A stretch of 21,120 bases of DNA from Caryophanales bacterium UBA3935 (GTDB lineage: Bacteria; Bacillota_I; Bacilli_A; ML615J-28; CAG-698): the NCBI GenBank assembly GCA_002385755.1, contig DGED01000071.1:1-21120 (forward strand), in the 5' to 3' direction. Positions 7,316 to 13,852 of this stretch are shown here, one piece after another. The position numbers and the translations under genes were made by a program. Within the stretch, counting starts at the first letter, position 1. Each line of letters opens with the position of its first letter. Under the pieces are notes generated by a model. That model made no database searches and had not been told where the DNA came from. It worked only from the letters and a program-made list of their open reading frames with translations.

Positions 7316-8039
7316 AATCCTCACCGCGTTTGATTTTTTCCAGGAAACAATAGTCCTCGGGAGTAAGCTTGGCTTTTTTCAAAAGATCTGGACGGTCAAG
7401 GTATGTCCGTTCCAATGATTTGAAACGGCGGTATCGTCTGATTTTTTCATGATCGCCCGAGAGCAAAATTCCCGGAACCTCTTGTCCCTCGAATTCCTGC
7501 GGCCGGGTGTATTGGGGAAATTCCAATAACATCTCGCTAAAACTCTCGTTATGATGCGACTCCTCGTTTCCCAAAACCCCGGGGACGAGTCGGACGACGC
7601 TGTCAACGACAGCCATGGCGGCGATTTCCCCGCCCGTTAGAATATAATCCCCGATAGATAAGGTCTCGTCAATATAATTGGATATCCGGGCGTCGACGCC
7701 CTCGTAATGACCGCAGATCAAAATGATGTGCCCGTATTGGGATAACTCGAAAGCTTTGTTCTGATCGTATACCTTTCCCGTCGGCGCTAGCAAGATCTTT
7801 TTCGCCGACTCGAAATTTTCAATAGCGCGAAGACAATCGACGATCGGCTGGACCGAAATAATCATCCCGGCTCCGCCGCCGTATGAATAGTCGTCGACTC
7901 TTTTGTTTTTATCGCTCGAAAATTCGCGGAAATCATGAATCCTTATTTCCGCGAGCCCCTTGTCGACGGCCCTTTTTATAATCGAGGCGTTTAATCCCGA
8001 AAACATCTCGGGAAAAAGGGTGAGAATATCGATTTTCAT
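7305..8039 (-). CDS. trmD: tRNA (guanine-N1-)-methyltransferase
   Basis: SPOUT-fold methyltransferase that makes m1G37 next to the anticodon with S-adenosylmethionine, preventing +1 frameshifts. The 244-aa product shows KIDILTLFPEMF at the N terminus, GGGAGM, the trefoil-knot AdoMet site with CGHYEGVDARI and SIGDYILTGGE, and a C-terminal RRFKSLERTYLDRPDLL helix region. The start ATG overlaps the rimM stop as ATGA, indicating translational coupling. The order rimM-trmD is conserved across bacteria. Confidence 0.97.
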   Translation of the reverse strand: MKIDILTLFPEMFSGLNASIIKRAVDKGLAEIRIHDFREFSSDKNKRVDDYSYGGGAGMIISVQPIVDCLRAIENFESAKKILLAPTGKVYDQNKAFELSQYGHIILICGHYEGVDARISNYIDETLSIGDYILTGGEIAAMAVVDSVVRLVPGVLGNEESHHNESFSEMLLEFPQYTRPQEFEGQEVPGILLSGDHEKIRRYRRFKSLERTYLDRPDLLKKAKLTPEDYCFLEKIKRGEDYES

Positions 8040-8542
8040 AGCAGACCCTCGATCGGCGTGATAATGACCTGGCGCTTTTCTAAATCAACCTTTTTAACAA
8101 AAGCCTCGACGAACGGAACCATCGCCTCCCCGCCTTCCGACTTTTTCAGGATTAACATCGCGCCCTGGGGATATTCCCGGACGTCGGTTATCTCGCCGAC
8201 GGTCTTTTCGTTGTCGTCGCAAACCTTCAGGCCGATTAACTGGTGATAATAATACTCGTCCTCCGCCAGCTCCGGCAATTGGTCTTTATGGATATATATC
8301 TCGCGGCTTATGTAATCAAGGACATCATTGATATTTGTGAGGTCGTTAAAGGTAATCAGATCAAATTTATTATGAACGCGATGCGAGTTGATAGTAATCT
8401 TAACCATTTCCTCGCCGCGTTTAACGTAGAGGATACTGTTTTCCTTAAATCTTTCCGTTTTAAAATCGGAATCTGATTTTACCTTAACCTCTCCTTTTAT
8501 ACCGTGGGTCCCGATAATTTTGCCGATATAAATATAATCCAT
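8036..8542 (-). CDS. rimM: 16S rRNA processing protein RimM
   Basis: Assembly factor that binds S19 and helps mature the 30S head. The 168-aa product has the N-terminal beta-barrel start YIGKIIGTHGIKGEVKV and the PRC-like C-terminal domain with YYYHQLIGLKV and AMVPFVEAFVKKVD. A GCGAGG site lies close before the ATG. It sits 17 bp after the metal ATPase gene and overlaps trmD by 4 nt. Confidence 0.96.
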   Translation of the reverse strand: MDYIYIGKIIGTHGIKGEVKVKSDSDFKTERFKENSILYVKRGEEMVKITINSHRVHNKFDLITFNDLTNINDVLDYISREIYIHKDQLPELAEDEYYYHQLIGLKVCDDNEKTVGEITDVREYPQGAMLILKKSEGGEAMVPFVEAFVKKVDLEKRQVIITPIEGLL

Positions 8543-8559
8543 TTTTCAACCTCGCAATA

Positions 8560-11007
8560 TTATTTTTGGGTCAGTCGCATTGCCCTGAGAGAATTAAGAA
8601 TGGCGATCAACGAAACGCCGACATCGGCGAACAAAGCCTCGTAAATCAAATAATCGAGAATAAAAGCAAAGATGGATTGGGTAATAAACGGTTCCAATAA
8701 AGCCAGCAACAACACCGAAACTTTCACGATTAACGCGAGACAAATATTTTGGATAACGATTCGCCGCGTTTTTTTCGCTATTTTTTTCGCGGTGAAGAGT
8801 TTGCTTAAATCATCGGTCATCAACACGATGTCCGCCACTTCAATCGCGGCGTCGCTTCCCAACCCGCCCATGGCAATGCCGACATCGGCGCTGCTTAAAA
8901 CGGGGGCGTCGTTAATACCGTCGCCGACATAAGCGATTTTCTCGTAATCCTTGCTTAATTCTTGCTTCAACTCGAGCACCTTTTCCACCTTGTCGATCGG
9001 CGACATGTTGGCGTAATACTCGTCAATCCCCAATTGCGCGCTGACATCGTCGGCGATCAGTTCGTTATCACCCGTCAGCATGAATGTTTTTTTAATGCCG
9101 ATGTCGCGCAGCGCAGCGAGCGCGGTTGCGGCGTTCTCTTTTATCTCGTCCTTAATGATCAAGCATCCTTCAACTTTTCCGTCGACCGCGATAAAAACGC
9201 GATTGCCGGCTTCTTTTACTTCCGGCGTTTCAATGCCGTTTTCCTGCAAATATTCGGCGCGACCAATATGAATATCGTATTTGTCCACTTGATTGTTCAC
9301 ACCGGTGCCGACAGCGAATTTCTTAAACTTAATCCTTTGTACCGATATATTATCGGCGCCGTAAGCGTCGATAATCGCTTTGGCGATCGGGTGGCTGGAA
9401 TTGAATTCGGCATGGGCCCCCAATTCCAAAAGTTTTTCCGGCTCGAAGTGTCCGAAAGTAATGATTTTGCTAAGAACGAATTTTCCGCTGGTCAGGGTTC
9501 CGGTTTTATCGAAGACAAAATATGCAACATTATTTAAAGTTTCCAGATAGTTGCTTCCCTTCACCAGGATACCCTGCCGGCTGGCGCCGCCGATTCCTCC
9601 GAAAAAGCCCAGGGGAATCGAGATAACCAAAGCGCAGGGGCAGGAAACGACCAGGAAAATCAAGGCAATCTTAATCGAATGTTTAAACCCGCCTTCCCAT
9701 GCGTCGGGCGAAAGCGACGGGCTGACAAACGGCAAAACTATAGCGATAATAAAGGCAAGCGCGACGACAGTCGGCGTATAATAACGAGCAAATTTCGAAA
9801 TAAAATTCTCCGACTTCGCCTTTAGACTGCTTGCGTTTTCAACTAGATGCAGTATCTTCGCCACCATTGAATCTCTATACGGCTTGGTGACCTTAATCTT
9901 CAAATTACCGTCGATGTTAATCGAGCCCGACAAAACCTCGTCGTCGACGGAAACATCGCGATGGAGGCTTTCCCCGGTCAACGCCGAGACGTCAATCGCT
10001 CCCTCGCCGTCGATAACCACGCCGTCAAGGGGAATGCGCTCGCCGGGACGGACAAAAATCTCGTCGCCGACGACAATTTCCACGGGATCGACATCAACAA
10101 GCTCGTCATTAACGAATAGCGACGCTTTTTGCGGCTGGATGTCGATTAGCTTGGCGATCGAACGACGCGAGTAATTAACGGCGTACTGCTGACATAGTTC
10201 GCCAATGCGGTAGAATATCATGATAAACACGGCTTCGTCGTAATAACCGACCGCAAAAGCGATAATCGTCGCCATTGTCATTAAAAACTTCTCGTCAAAT
10301 ATCCGACCCGACTGAATGTTTTTAAAGGCGCCGTAGAGAATATCCCCGGCCAACAGGATGTAACCGGTTATGTACGTGACGTAAATAATCGCGTATTTTA
10401 AGATATCCTCGATCTCGAAGCGGTTTAATATGGTTTTTAAGATAAACCCCAGCATAAAGATGGAGAAGCCGATAATAAAATAGGTTTTTCTGCCCTTATC
10501 GATTTTTATGCCGCGCTCGAACAAGGGCTTATCCTTGGTAAACTCGCGAACCTTGATATCGGCGTCGACGCTTTCGGCAATCGCCTGTACTCTCTCCTGG
10601 AGATTATCGATCAGATCCTTGTCGGATGTTTCGATAATAAAGCGGGTCGATGCGAAGTCGACCGCGATAAGCTCGTGATCAAACGTTCTTTTGGAAATCC
10701 TTTCAATTTTCGCGGCGCAATTGGCGCAGTCAAGATGTTCAAGCAACAACACCTTTCGGTAAGTCGGGGTTATCTCCTTCTCCTCGACAACTATGTTGTC
10801 GTCCACTTTTTTAATAGCGGCGATAATTTGCTCGATATCTTTCTCGATGCTGTCGTATCTCCTAAACTCAATCAACAGAATATTGGTTGCCGGGTTAATT
10901 TTTGCCGTGCCGTTTTTAAAAACGCGACTTAGATCAAATTCGATTTTCCGGATGATGCTACTTGAGGCAATATTTTTTAAGTAATATTGTTTCCGGACAT
11001 GTTTCAT
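8560..11007 (-). CDS. Zn/Cd/Pb-exporting P1B-2 ATPase (CadA/ZntA type)
   Basis: Membrane pump of 815 aa expected to export divalent soft metals. Seen in order: a first HMA-like domain (residues of about 6-76) whose metal-binding CxxC is replaced by SSSI; a second HMA domain with Cys94-Ala-Asn-Cys97; TGES at 344-347; the membrane motif CPC at 456-458; phosphorylated Asp500 in DKTGT; HP at 539-540; GDGIND at 695-700; and Lys762 plus Asp795 in the last two helices, the pair typical of the Zn/Cd/Pb subgroup. It sits between khpA and rimM, where Bacillus has ylqD. No Shine-Dalgarno precedes the ATG; instead a small ORF ends on it as ATGA. Confidence 0.93.
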   Translation of the reverse strand: MKHVRKQYYLKNIASSSIIRKIEFDLSRVFKNGTAKINPATNILLIEFRRYDSIEKDIEQIIAAIKKVDDNIVVEEKEITPTYRKVLLLEHLDCANCAAKIERISKRTFDHELIAVDFASTRFIIETSDKDLIDNLQERVQAIAESVDADIKVREFTKDKPLFERGIKIDKGRKTYFIIGFSIFMLGFILKTILNRFEIEDILKYAIIYVTYITGYILLAGDILYGAFKNIQSGRIFDEKFLMTMATIIAFAVGYYDEAVFIMIFYRIGELCQQYAVNYSRRSIAKLIDIQPQKASLFVNDELVDVDPVEIVVGDEIFVRPGERIPLDGVVIDGEGAIDVSALTGESLHRDVSVDDEVLSGSINIDGNLKIKVTKPYRDSMVAKILHLVENASSLKAKSENFISKFARYYTPTVVALAFIIAIVLPFVSPSLSPDAWEGGFKHSIKIALIFLVVSCPCALVISIPLGFFGGIGGASRQGILVKGSNYLETLNNVAYFVFDKTGTLTSGKFVLSKIITFGHFEPEKLLELGAHAEFNSSHPIAKAIIDAYGADNISVQRIKFKKFAVGTGVNNQVDKYDIHIGRAEYLQENGIETPEVKEAGNRVFIAVDGKVEGCLIIKDEIKENAATALAALRDIGIKKTFMLTGDNELIADDVSAQLGIDEYYANMSPIDKVEKVLELKQELSKDYEKIAYVGDGINDAPVLSSADVGIAMGGLGSDAAIEVADIVLMTDDLSKLFTAKKIAKKTRRIVIQNICLALIVKVSVLLLALLEPFITQSIFAFILDYLIYEALFADVGVSLIAILNSLRAMRLTQK

Positions 11008-11063
11008 GATGGATAATCGGAAGTGTGGTTATAGCTTAATCCCCCGAAAATTGTATGTAACAC
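11004..11063 (-). CDS. Possible 19-aa leader peptide coupled to the metal ATPase
   Basis: A GTG start at 11061-11063 lies 9 nt after GGAG (11073-11076, within AAAGGAG), the only good ribosome binding site in the 97-bp gap after khpA. The frame stays open for 19 codons with His at positions 3 and 12. It stops at TGA 11004-11006, overlapping the ATPase ATG (11005-11007) as ATGA. This arrangement would couple ATPase translation to the leader. No homology is claimed, and chance cannot be excluded. Confidence 0.4.
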   Translation of the reverse strand: MLHTIFGGLSYNHTSDYPS

Positions 11064-11070
11064 GTTTACA
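11056..11070. repeat. 15-bp palindrome before the metal ATPase
   Basis: TGTAA and TTACA arms flank a 5-bp centre (TGTAAACGTGTTACA on the minus strand) between the Shine-Dalgarno and the start of the leader ORF. It could be a repressor operator for metal control or an RNA element. No promoter of clear quality is seen next to it, so a role is uncertain. Confidence 0.35.
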
Positions 11071-11103
11071 CACTCCTTTACCTTTCTGATATCGTTTTAC
11101 AAA

Positions 11104-11346
11104 CTAAAATGAATCTACTGATATTTCCATCTTTTTGCCGTATTTGGCGGCGCAGGCTTGCGCTATAGTGCGAATAGAATTAATGATTCTTCCCTTTTTG
11201 CCAATAATTCTCCCAATGTCTTCAGAATTAACCATTATGTGAATAACGATTTTTTCATCGTCTTCCGCAAATTTCTTAACGATCATTTCTTGTGGATAAC
11301 GAAGCAGCGGACCGGCTAAATCGGTAATAAATTTTTCGTAATTCAT
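11104..11346 (-). CDS. khpA: KH-domain RNA-binding protein KhpA
   Basis: Small single-KH protein (80 aa) whose signature GxxG loop is in IIGKKGRIINSIR. In Gram-positive bacteria KhpA pairs with KhpB (Jag) and binds many RNAs, affecting cell elongation and division. The ATG overlaps the rpsP stop by one base (TAATG), so the two are translationally coupled. The rpsP-khpA order is the standard one in Bacillota. Confidence 0.93.
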   Translation of the reverse strand: MNYEKFITDLAGPLLRYPQEMIVKKFAEDDEKIVIHIMVNSEDIGRIIGKKGRIINSIRTIAQACAAKYGKKMEISVDSF

Positions 11347-11618
11347 TATTTAATACCCGTCTTTTGTTTTTCGTATTTTTCATTAATCCCGAGCTTGCGG
11401 AACAATGACTTAACGGTATCGGTCGGCTGCGCGCCCTTGTTTAACCAGGCGAGGGCTTTTTCTTCATCGATTTTCAAACGGTTGTTTTCAATCGGATGAT
11501 AAATCCCGATGATCTCGATGAATCTTCCGTCGCGCGGGTTACGCGAATTGGTAGCCACAATCCGGTAATAGGGTCTTTTCTTCGAACCGAATCTTTGCAA
11601 TCTTAATTTTACTGCCAT
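11346..11618 (-). CDS. rpsP: 30S ribosomal protein S16
   Basis: Small-subunit assembly protein of 90 aa, equal to Bacillus S16, with [20 protein letters not shown] at the start and [26 protein letters not shown] later. I chose ATG 11618 because CCTCC at 11626-11630 (GGAGG on the minus strand) is 7 nt upstream; the longer reading from 11654 would overlap the promoter. It is the first gene of a seven-gene unit running to rplS, with its own promoter 27 bp upstream. Confidence 0.97.
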   Translation of the reverse strand: MAVKLRLQRFGSKKRPYYRIVATNSRNPRDGRFIEIIGIYHPIENNRLKIDEEKALAWLNKGAQPTDTVKSLFRKLGINEKYEKQKTGIK

Positions 11619-11644
11619 ATATGTTCCTCCTTTTAATCCAATAT

Positions 11645-11673
11645 ATTTTATCACCTAAAAAAATATCTGTCAA
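11645..11673 (-). promoter_or_regulatory. Sigma-A promoter of the rpsP operon
   Basis: On the minus strand a perfect TTGACA (11668-11673) is followed after 17 bp by TAAAAT (11645-11650). The -35 lies entirely within one arm of the 30-bp palindrome, and the seven T residues of the preceding terminator form part of the spacer. Confidence 0.8.
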
Positions 11674-11693
11674 GTAAATTTACTTGACAGATA
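11657..11693 (-). terminator. Perfect 30-bp palindrome with T run, ylbE terminator
   Basis: Arms 11664-11678 and 11679-11693 are perfectly complementary (15 bp each, no spacer), and the minus strand continues with seven T residues (11657-11663). It fits a terminator for rsuA-ylbD-ylbE. The same bases provide the rpsP -35, so termination and initiation are interlocked. As a fully symmetric DNA site it could also be a protein operator. Confidence 0.75.
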
Positions 11694-11733
11694 ACGGCAA
11701 AGCGTCATAAATATTTGTGTCGCGGGAAAATGC

Positions 11734-11964
11734 TTATTTTGAACTCGAAAAGTATTTAATCATGGCGCTGGCGAAGTTGACTTGCTTTTTAATCGCCTCG
11801 AGTTTATCATATGTCGTGATTTTTAACGCTTTCTTAACGACCCGTTCGAATTCGCTGAAATACTTCGGGTCCAAATCCAAATAATAATACCATTTCGGGT
11901 GGCGGCGCAGATAATTCAGATATTGCTCGTTATTATATAATTTTTCGATTATCTCGTCGCGCAA
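11734..11964 (-). CDS. ylbE: YlbE-like small protein
   Basis: Product of 76 aa resembling Bacillus YlbE: an N-terminal RDEIIEKLYNNEQYLNYLRRHPKWYYYL segment in which the HPxWYxxL core parallels QPIWYRKLS, then a charged helical half. It is cytosolic with no signal or membrane segment; its function is unknown in the family. The start is TTG 11964, two bases after the ylbD stop, with GGTGGG about 6 nt before it; there is no ATG or GTG near. The ylbD-ylbE pair is kept as in Bacillus. Confidence 0.75.
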   Translation of the reverse strand: MRDEIIEKLYNNEQYLNYLRRHPKWYYYLDLDPKYFSEFERVVKKALKITTYDKLEAIKKQVNFASAMIKYFSSSK

Positions 11965-11965
11965 T

Positions 11966-12343
11966 TTAATCCCACCAATCGTTGTATGGCGTTGTTATGT
12001 ACGGCACCCGGTTTGTTTGTTTGGGCCCGAACGTCTGCGCGATTTGAATAACCTTCTGGATTGAATTAAGCGTGCGGTTAAGCTTGTCGGGATCAATTCT
12101 CTGAATGTATCCGAATATGTTTTTAATGCTATCGATGCTTAAGGAAATATTGTTCCCTCTGTTGTCCGCGGAGCTGCCGCCCCGCGGCGCTTCCCGGTAA
12201 TCATTCCATTGCGCATCCCCCTCGCCGTAAATTATCCATTCCTCATAAATATTTTGCCATGTTCGTCTTCCCGCCCTAACGTCGTCGCGGATTTTCGGAT
12301 GCCTTCTTACAAAATCGCGAAATTCATCCATTTTTGATTGCAT
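11966..12343 (-). CDS. ylbD: YlbD-like putative spore coat protein
   Basis: The 125-aa product carries the YlbD signature in its first 45 residues: DEFRDFVRRHPKI, then a charged segment, then TWQNIYEEWIIYGEGDAQW. A low-complexity Gly/Ser/Asn linker and a helical part (SIDSIKNIFGYIQRIDPDKL) follow. The family is annotated as a putative coat protein, but no biochemical role is established and it also occurs outside proven spore formers. ATG 12343 is preceded by GAGGGGG; an in-frame start at 12358 would remove the gap to rsuA. It is 14 bp after rsuA and 2 bp before ylbE. Confidence 0.75.
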   Translation of the reverse strand: MQSKMDEFRDFVRRHPKIRDDVRAGRRTWQNIYEEWIIYGEGDAQWNDYREAPRGGSSADNRGNNISLSIDSIKNIFGYIQRIDPDKLNRTLNSIQKVIQIAQTFGPKQTNRVPYITTPYNDWWD

Positions 12344-12357
12344 AAAGCACCCCCTCA

Positions 12358-13098
12358 CTATAATTTATTCGAGTGGGCGATTAATGTGAATTGATTTTTT
12401 AGTTTGTTTATCTCTTCGTCTGTAAGCGGGCGGTATTCCCCCGGTTTTAAGGCTGGGTCCAAAGCGACCGGCCCGATTTGTATTCGCTTCAGATATTTTA
12501 ACGTTTTTCCGAGAACCCGGCACATTTGCTTGATTTGATGATGCTTGCCTTCATAAATCGTAAGATAAGCTTCGGCGTCGGACAAAATCTCAAGTTCCGC
12601 CGGCCGGGTTTTTACCGTTCTCCCTTTCCCGTCGCGAATCGGGAAACCTTCCCGGCAAAGCTGGATATCTTCTTCCCCGAAGCCTTCTTCCGTCAATAAA
12701 TAGTATTTTTTTCGGCAGTTGTTTTTCGGGCTGGTGATTTTATGGGCAAGTTTTCCGTCGTTGGTGAGAAGAACGAACCCCTCGGTATCGATATCAAGAC
12801 GTCCCGTCATGAATAAATTGTATTTTGAATAATCTCCCGCCAAATCCAAAACCGTCGGATGAAGCGGGTCGCGCGTCGAGGTAACGTAGCCGCGCGGTTT
12901 GTTTAGCATGAAATACAAAAACCGTCGGTACGCGAGCCGCTCATCGTCGAAATCAACGGCGTCGCGGGTTTCGTCAACGGAAAAATCGCTTTTCATGACG
13001 ATTCGGCCGTTGACTTTGATTCGCCCCGCGCCAATTATATGCCGGGAGTCGCTCCGGCTAATATTTAAAGCGTATGATACAAATTTATCAAGCCGCAT
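12358..13098 (-). CDS. rsuA: RsuA/RluB-family pseudouridine synthase (YtzG-like)
   Basis: rRNA modification enzyme that isomerises a specific uridine. The 246-aa product has an N-terminal S4 domain (MRLDKFVSYAL to about residue 50), then the catalytic domain with FMLNKPRGYVTST, the active-site motif GRLDIDTEG containing the nucleophilic Asp, EGKHHQIKQMCRVLG and the C-terminal YRPLTDEEI. This last segment closely follows Bacillus YtzG, the predicted 16S Psi516 enzyme. RluB (23S) is the alternative within the same family. It is the first gene of the rsuA-ylbD-ylbE unit and divergent from the 13169 gene. Confidence 0.85.
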   Translation of the reverse strand: MRLDKFVSYALNISRSDSRHIIGAGRIKVNGRIVMKSDFSVDETRDAVDFDDERLAYRRFLYFMLNKPRGYVTSTRDPLHPTVLDLAGDYSKYNLFMTGRLDIDTEGFVLLTNDGKLAHKITSPKNNCRKKYYLLTEEGFGEEDIQLCREGFPIRDGKGRTVKTRPAELEILSDAEAYLTIYEGKHHQIKQMCRVLGKTLKYLKRIQIGPVALDPALKPGEYRPLTDEEINKLKNQFTLIAHSNKL

Positions 13099-13119
13099 AT
13101 AACACCACCATAATTAACT

Positions 13120-13148
13120 CACATTTTAGGAGCCTTCACCATATTATA
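13120..13148 (+). promoter_or_regulatory. Candidate sigma-K-type promoter
   Basis: CACA (13120-13123) and CATATTATA (13140-13148) match the sigma-K pattern mACm / CATAnnnTA, with 16 bp between the elements. The same nine bases occur as the probable -10 of gerE. TTTTAGGAGCCT (13124-13135) matches the GerE box RWWTRGGYNNYY at 10 of 12. A sigma-A reading (TATTAT or TATAAA) lacks a -35. Confidence 0.4.
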
Positions 13149-13168
13149 AACTAGAAAAGGAGGTTCCA

Positions 13169-13465
13169 ATGTTCAATAGAAAGGCGCAACAACGTTTTTA
13201 CACGCATAATAATTATAACCCAAGATTCGGTCCCATGCCTTCGCCTTATCCTCAGGCTCCCCAGATGATGAACGACCCTAACCTTAGTTCCTGGTATCCC
13301 GAAGTTCAGGACAACCGGCTGCAAATGGAAATCAGGGAAAACCGGAGAAGGATCAACAACCTGGCGAAAAGAATTATCAGAATCGAGAACTATTTAAGAA
13401 TTCGCGATACTTCTGATTATTCGATTGTCGAAGACGAGCACATCCCCGACGATTTTTCGATGTGA
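13169..13465 (+). CDS. Hypothetical protein, Pro/Tyr/Asn-rich with C-terminal coiled coil
   Basis: A 98-aa protein with a very strong AAGGAGG site 5 nt before the ATG. Residues 1-45 are rich in Pro, Asn, Tyr, Gln and Met (NPRFGPMPSPYPQAPQ). Residues of about 50-80 form a highly charged heptad-like helix (QMEIRENRRRINNLAKRI), and the tail is acidic. There is no signal peptide or membrane segment. This composition is common among small spore coat or sporulation proteins of Bacilli, but I do not recognise a named family. The downstream YjcZ-like gene and the sigma-K-like promoter support a sporulation role by inference. Confidence 0.65.
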   Translation: MFNRKAQQRFYTHNNYNPRFGPMPSPYPQAPQMMNDPNLSSWYPEVQDNRLQMEIRENRRRINNLAKRIIRIENYLRIRDTSDYSIVEDEHIPDDFSM

Positions 13466-13533
13466 GCGGGAAAGTATTGGGGATAAATCAATCGCCGTTT
13501 ATATTGTATCATACTCGGAAGGAAAAATAATAG

Positions 13534-13579
13534 ATTTAGGTTAATACACTGGTGATTGAAAAACACAAATCATATACTA
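13534..13579 (+). promoter_or_regulatory. Candidate GerE-box plus sporulation-type -10
   Basis: CATATACTA (13571-13579) fits the sigma-K -10 pattern CATAnnnTA but has no AC at -35 spacing. ATTTAGGTTAAT (13534-13545) matches the GerE consensus RWWTRGGYNNYY at 11 of 12 and would be centred near -46 from the predicted start. That is a position from which an activator could replace a weak -35. One-mismatch hits are not rare by chance in a region of this size. Confidence 0.3.
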
Positions 13580-13609
13580 AAGTGAATAAAAAGGAAGGAG
13601 GTACAATTA

Positions 13610-13744
13610 ATGTACGGAACATATGGATTAGGCTGCGGATATCCGACGACTGGCGGTTGGGGTTGCGGTTACGGATATGCGCTCGTACTTGTATTGTTCA
13701 TTTTATTGGTAATAATCGGGTCGGCTGCCGTCGGAAGATTTTAA
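13610..13744 (+). CDS. YjcZ-like small sporulation protein
   Basis: A 44-aa miniprotein. GGAGG at 13597-13601 lies 8 nt before ATG 13610. The first 23 residues are Gly/Tyr rich with two Cys ([19 protein letters not shown]). Residues 24-41 are a single hydrophobic helix of the form [18 protein letters not shown]. This two-part pattern is the hallmark of the YjcZ/SscA type of small Bacillota proteins, made late in sporulation in Bacillus and linked to coat assembly. It follows the coat-like 98-aa gene by 144 bp and ends 5 bp before a good terminator. Confidence 0.75.
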   Translation: MYGTYGLGCGYPTTGGWGCGYGYALVLVLFILLVIIGSAAVGRF

Positions 13745-13747
13745 TTG

Positions 13748-13779
13748 TAAAAAAAGGGAGTTTTAATACTCCTTTTTTT
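13748..13779 (+). terminator. Rho-independent terminator after the YjcZ-like gene
   Basis: GGAGT (13757-13761) and ACTCC (13768-13772) close a 6-nt loop, flanked by an A run before and a T run to 13779. Confidence 0.8.
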
Positions 13780-13792
13780 ATTTGCATCTTGT

Positions 13793-13822
13793 TTGAAAAT
13801 GTGGTATAAACTATGATATAAT
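13793..13822 (+). promoter_or_regulatory. Extended -10 promoter of def
   Basis: TTGAAA (13793-13798) and TATAAT (13817-13822) are 18 bp apart, with TG at 13814-13815 giving an extended -10. Confidence 0.75.
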
Positions 13823-13852
13823 AAATAAAAATAGCAAAAGGAATAATCGCGC

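Noticed and set aside
7379..7606. 75-aa minus-strand frame inside trmD
   Set aside because: It lies wholly within trmD in another frame and shows no domain pattern.
8962..9537. 191-aa plus-strand frame opposite the ATPase
   Set aside because: It is an antisense shadow of a strongly conserved ATPase region; no ribosome binding site or recognisable domain.
11684..11712. Plus-strand promoter from the symmetric copy of TTGACA in the palindrome
   Set aside because: ATAAAT at 17-bp spacing is a poor -10 and no plus-strand gene follows.
13552..13809. 85-aa plus-strand frame overlapping the YjcZ-like gene
   Set aside because: The YjcZ-like frame has the correctly placed SD and the family pattern; this frame runs through the terminator hairpin.
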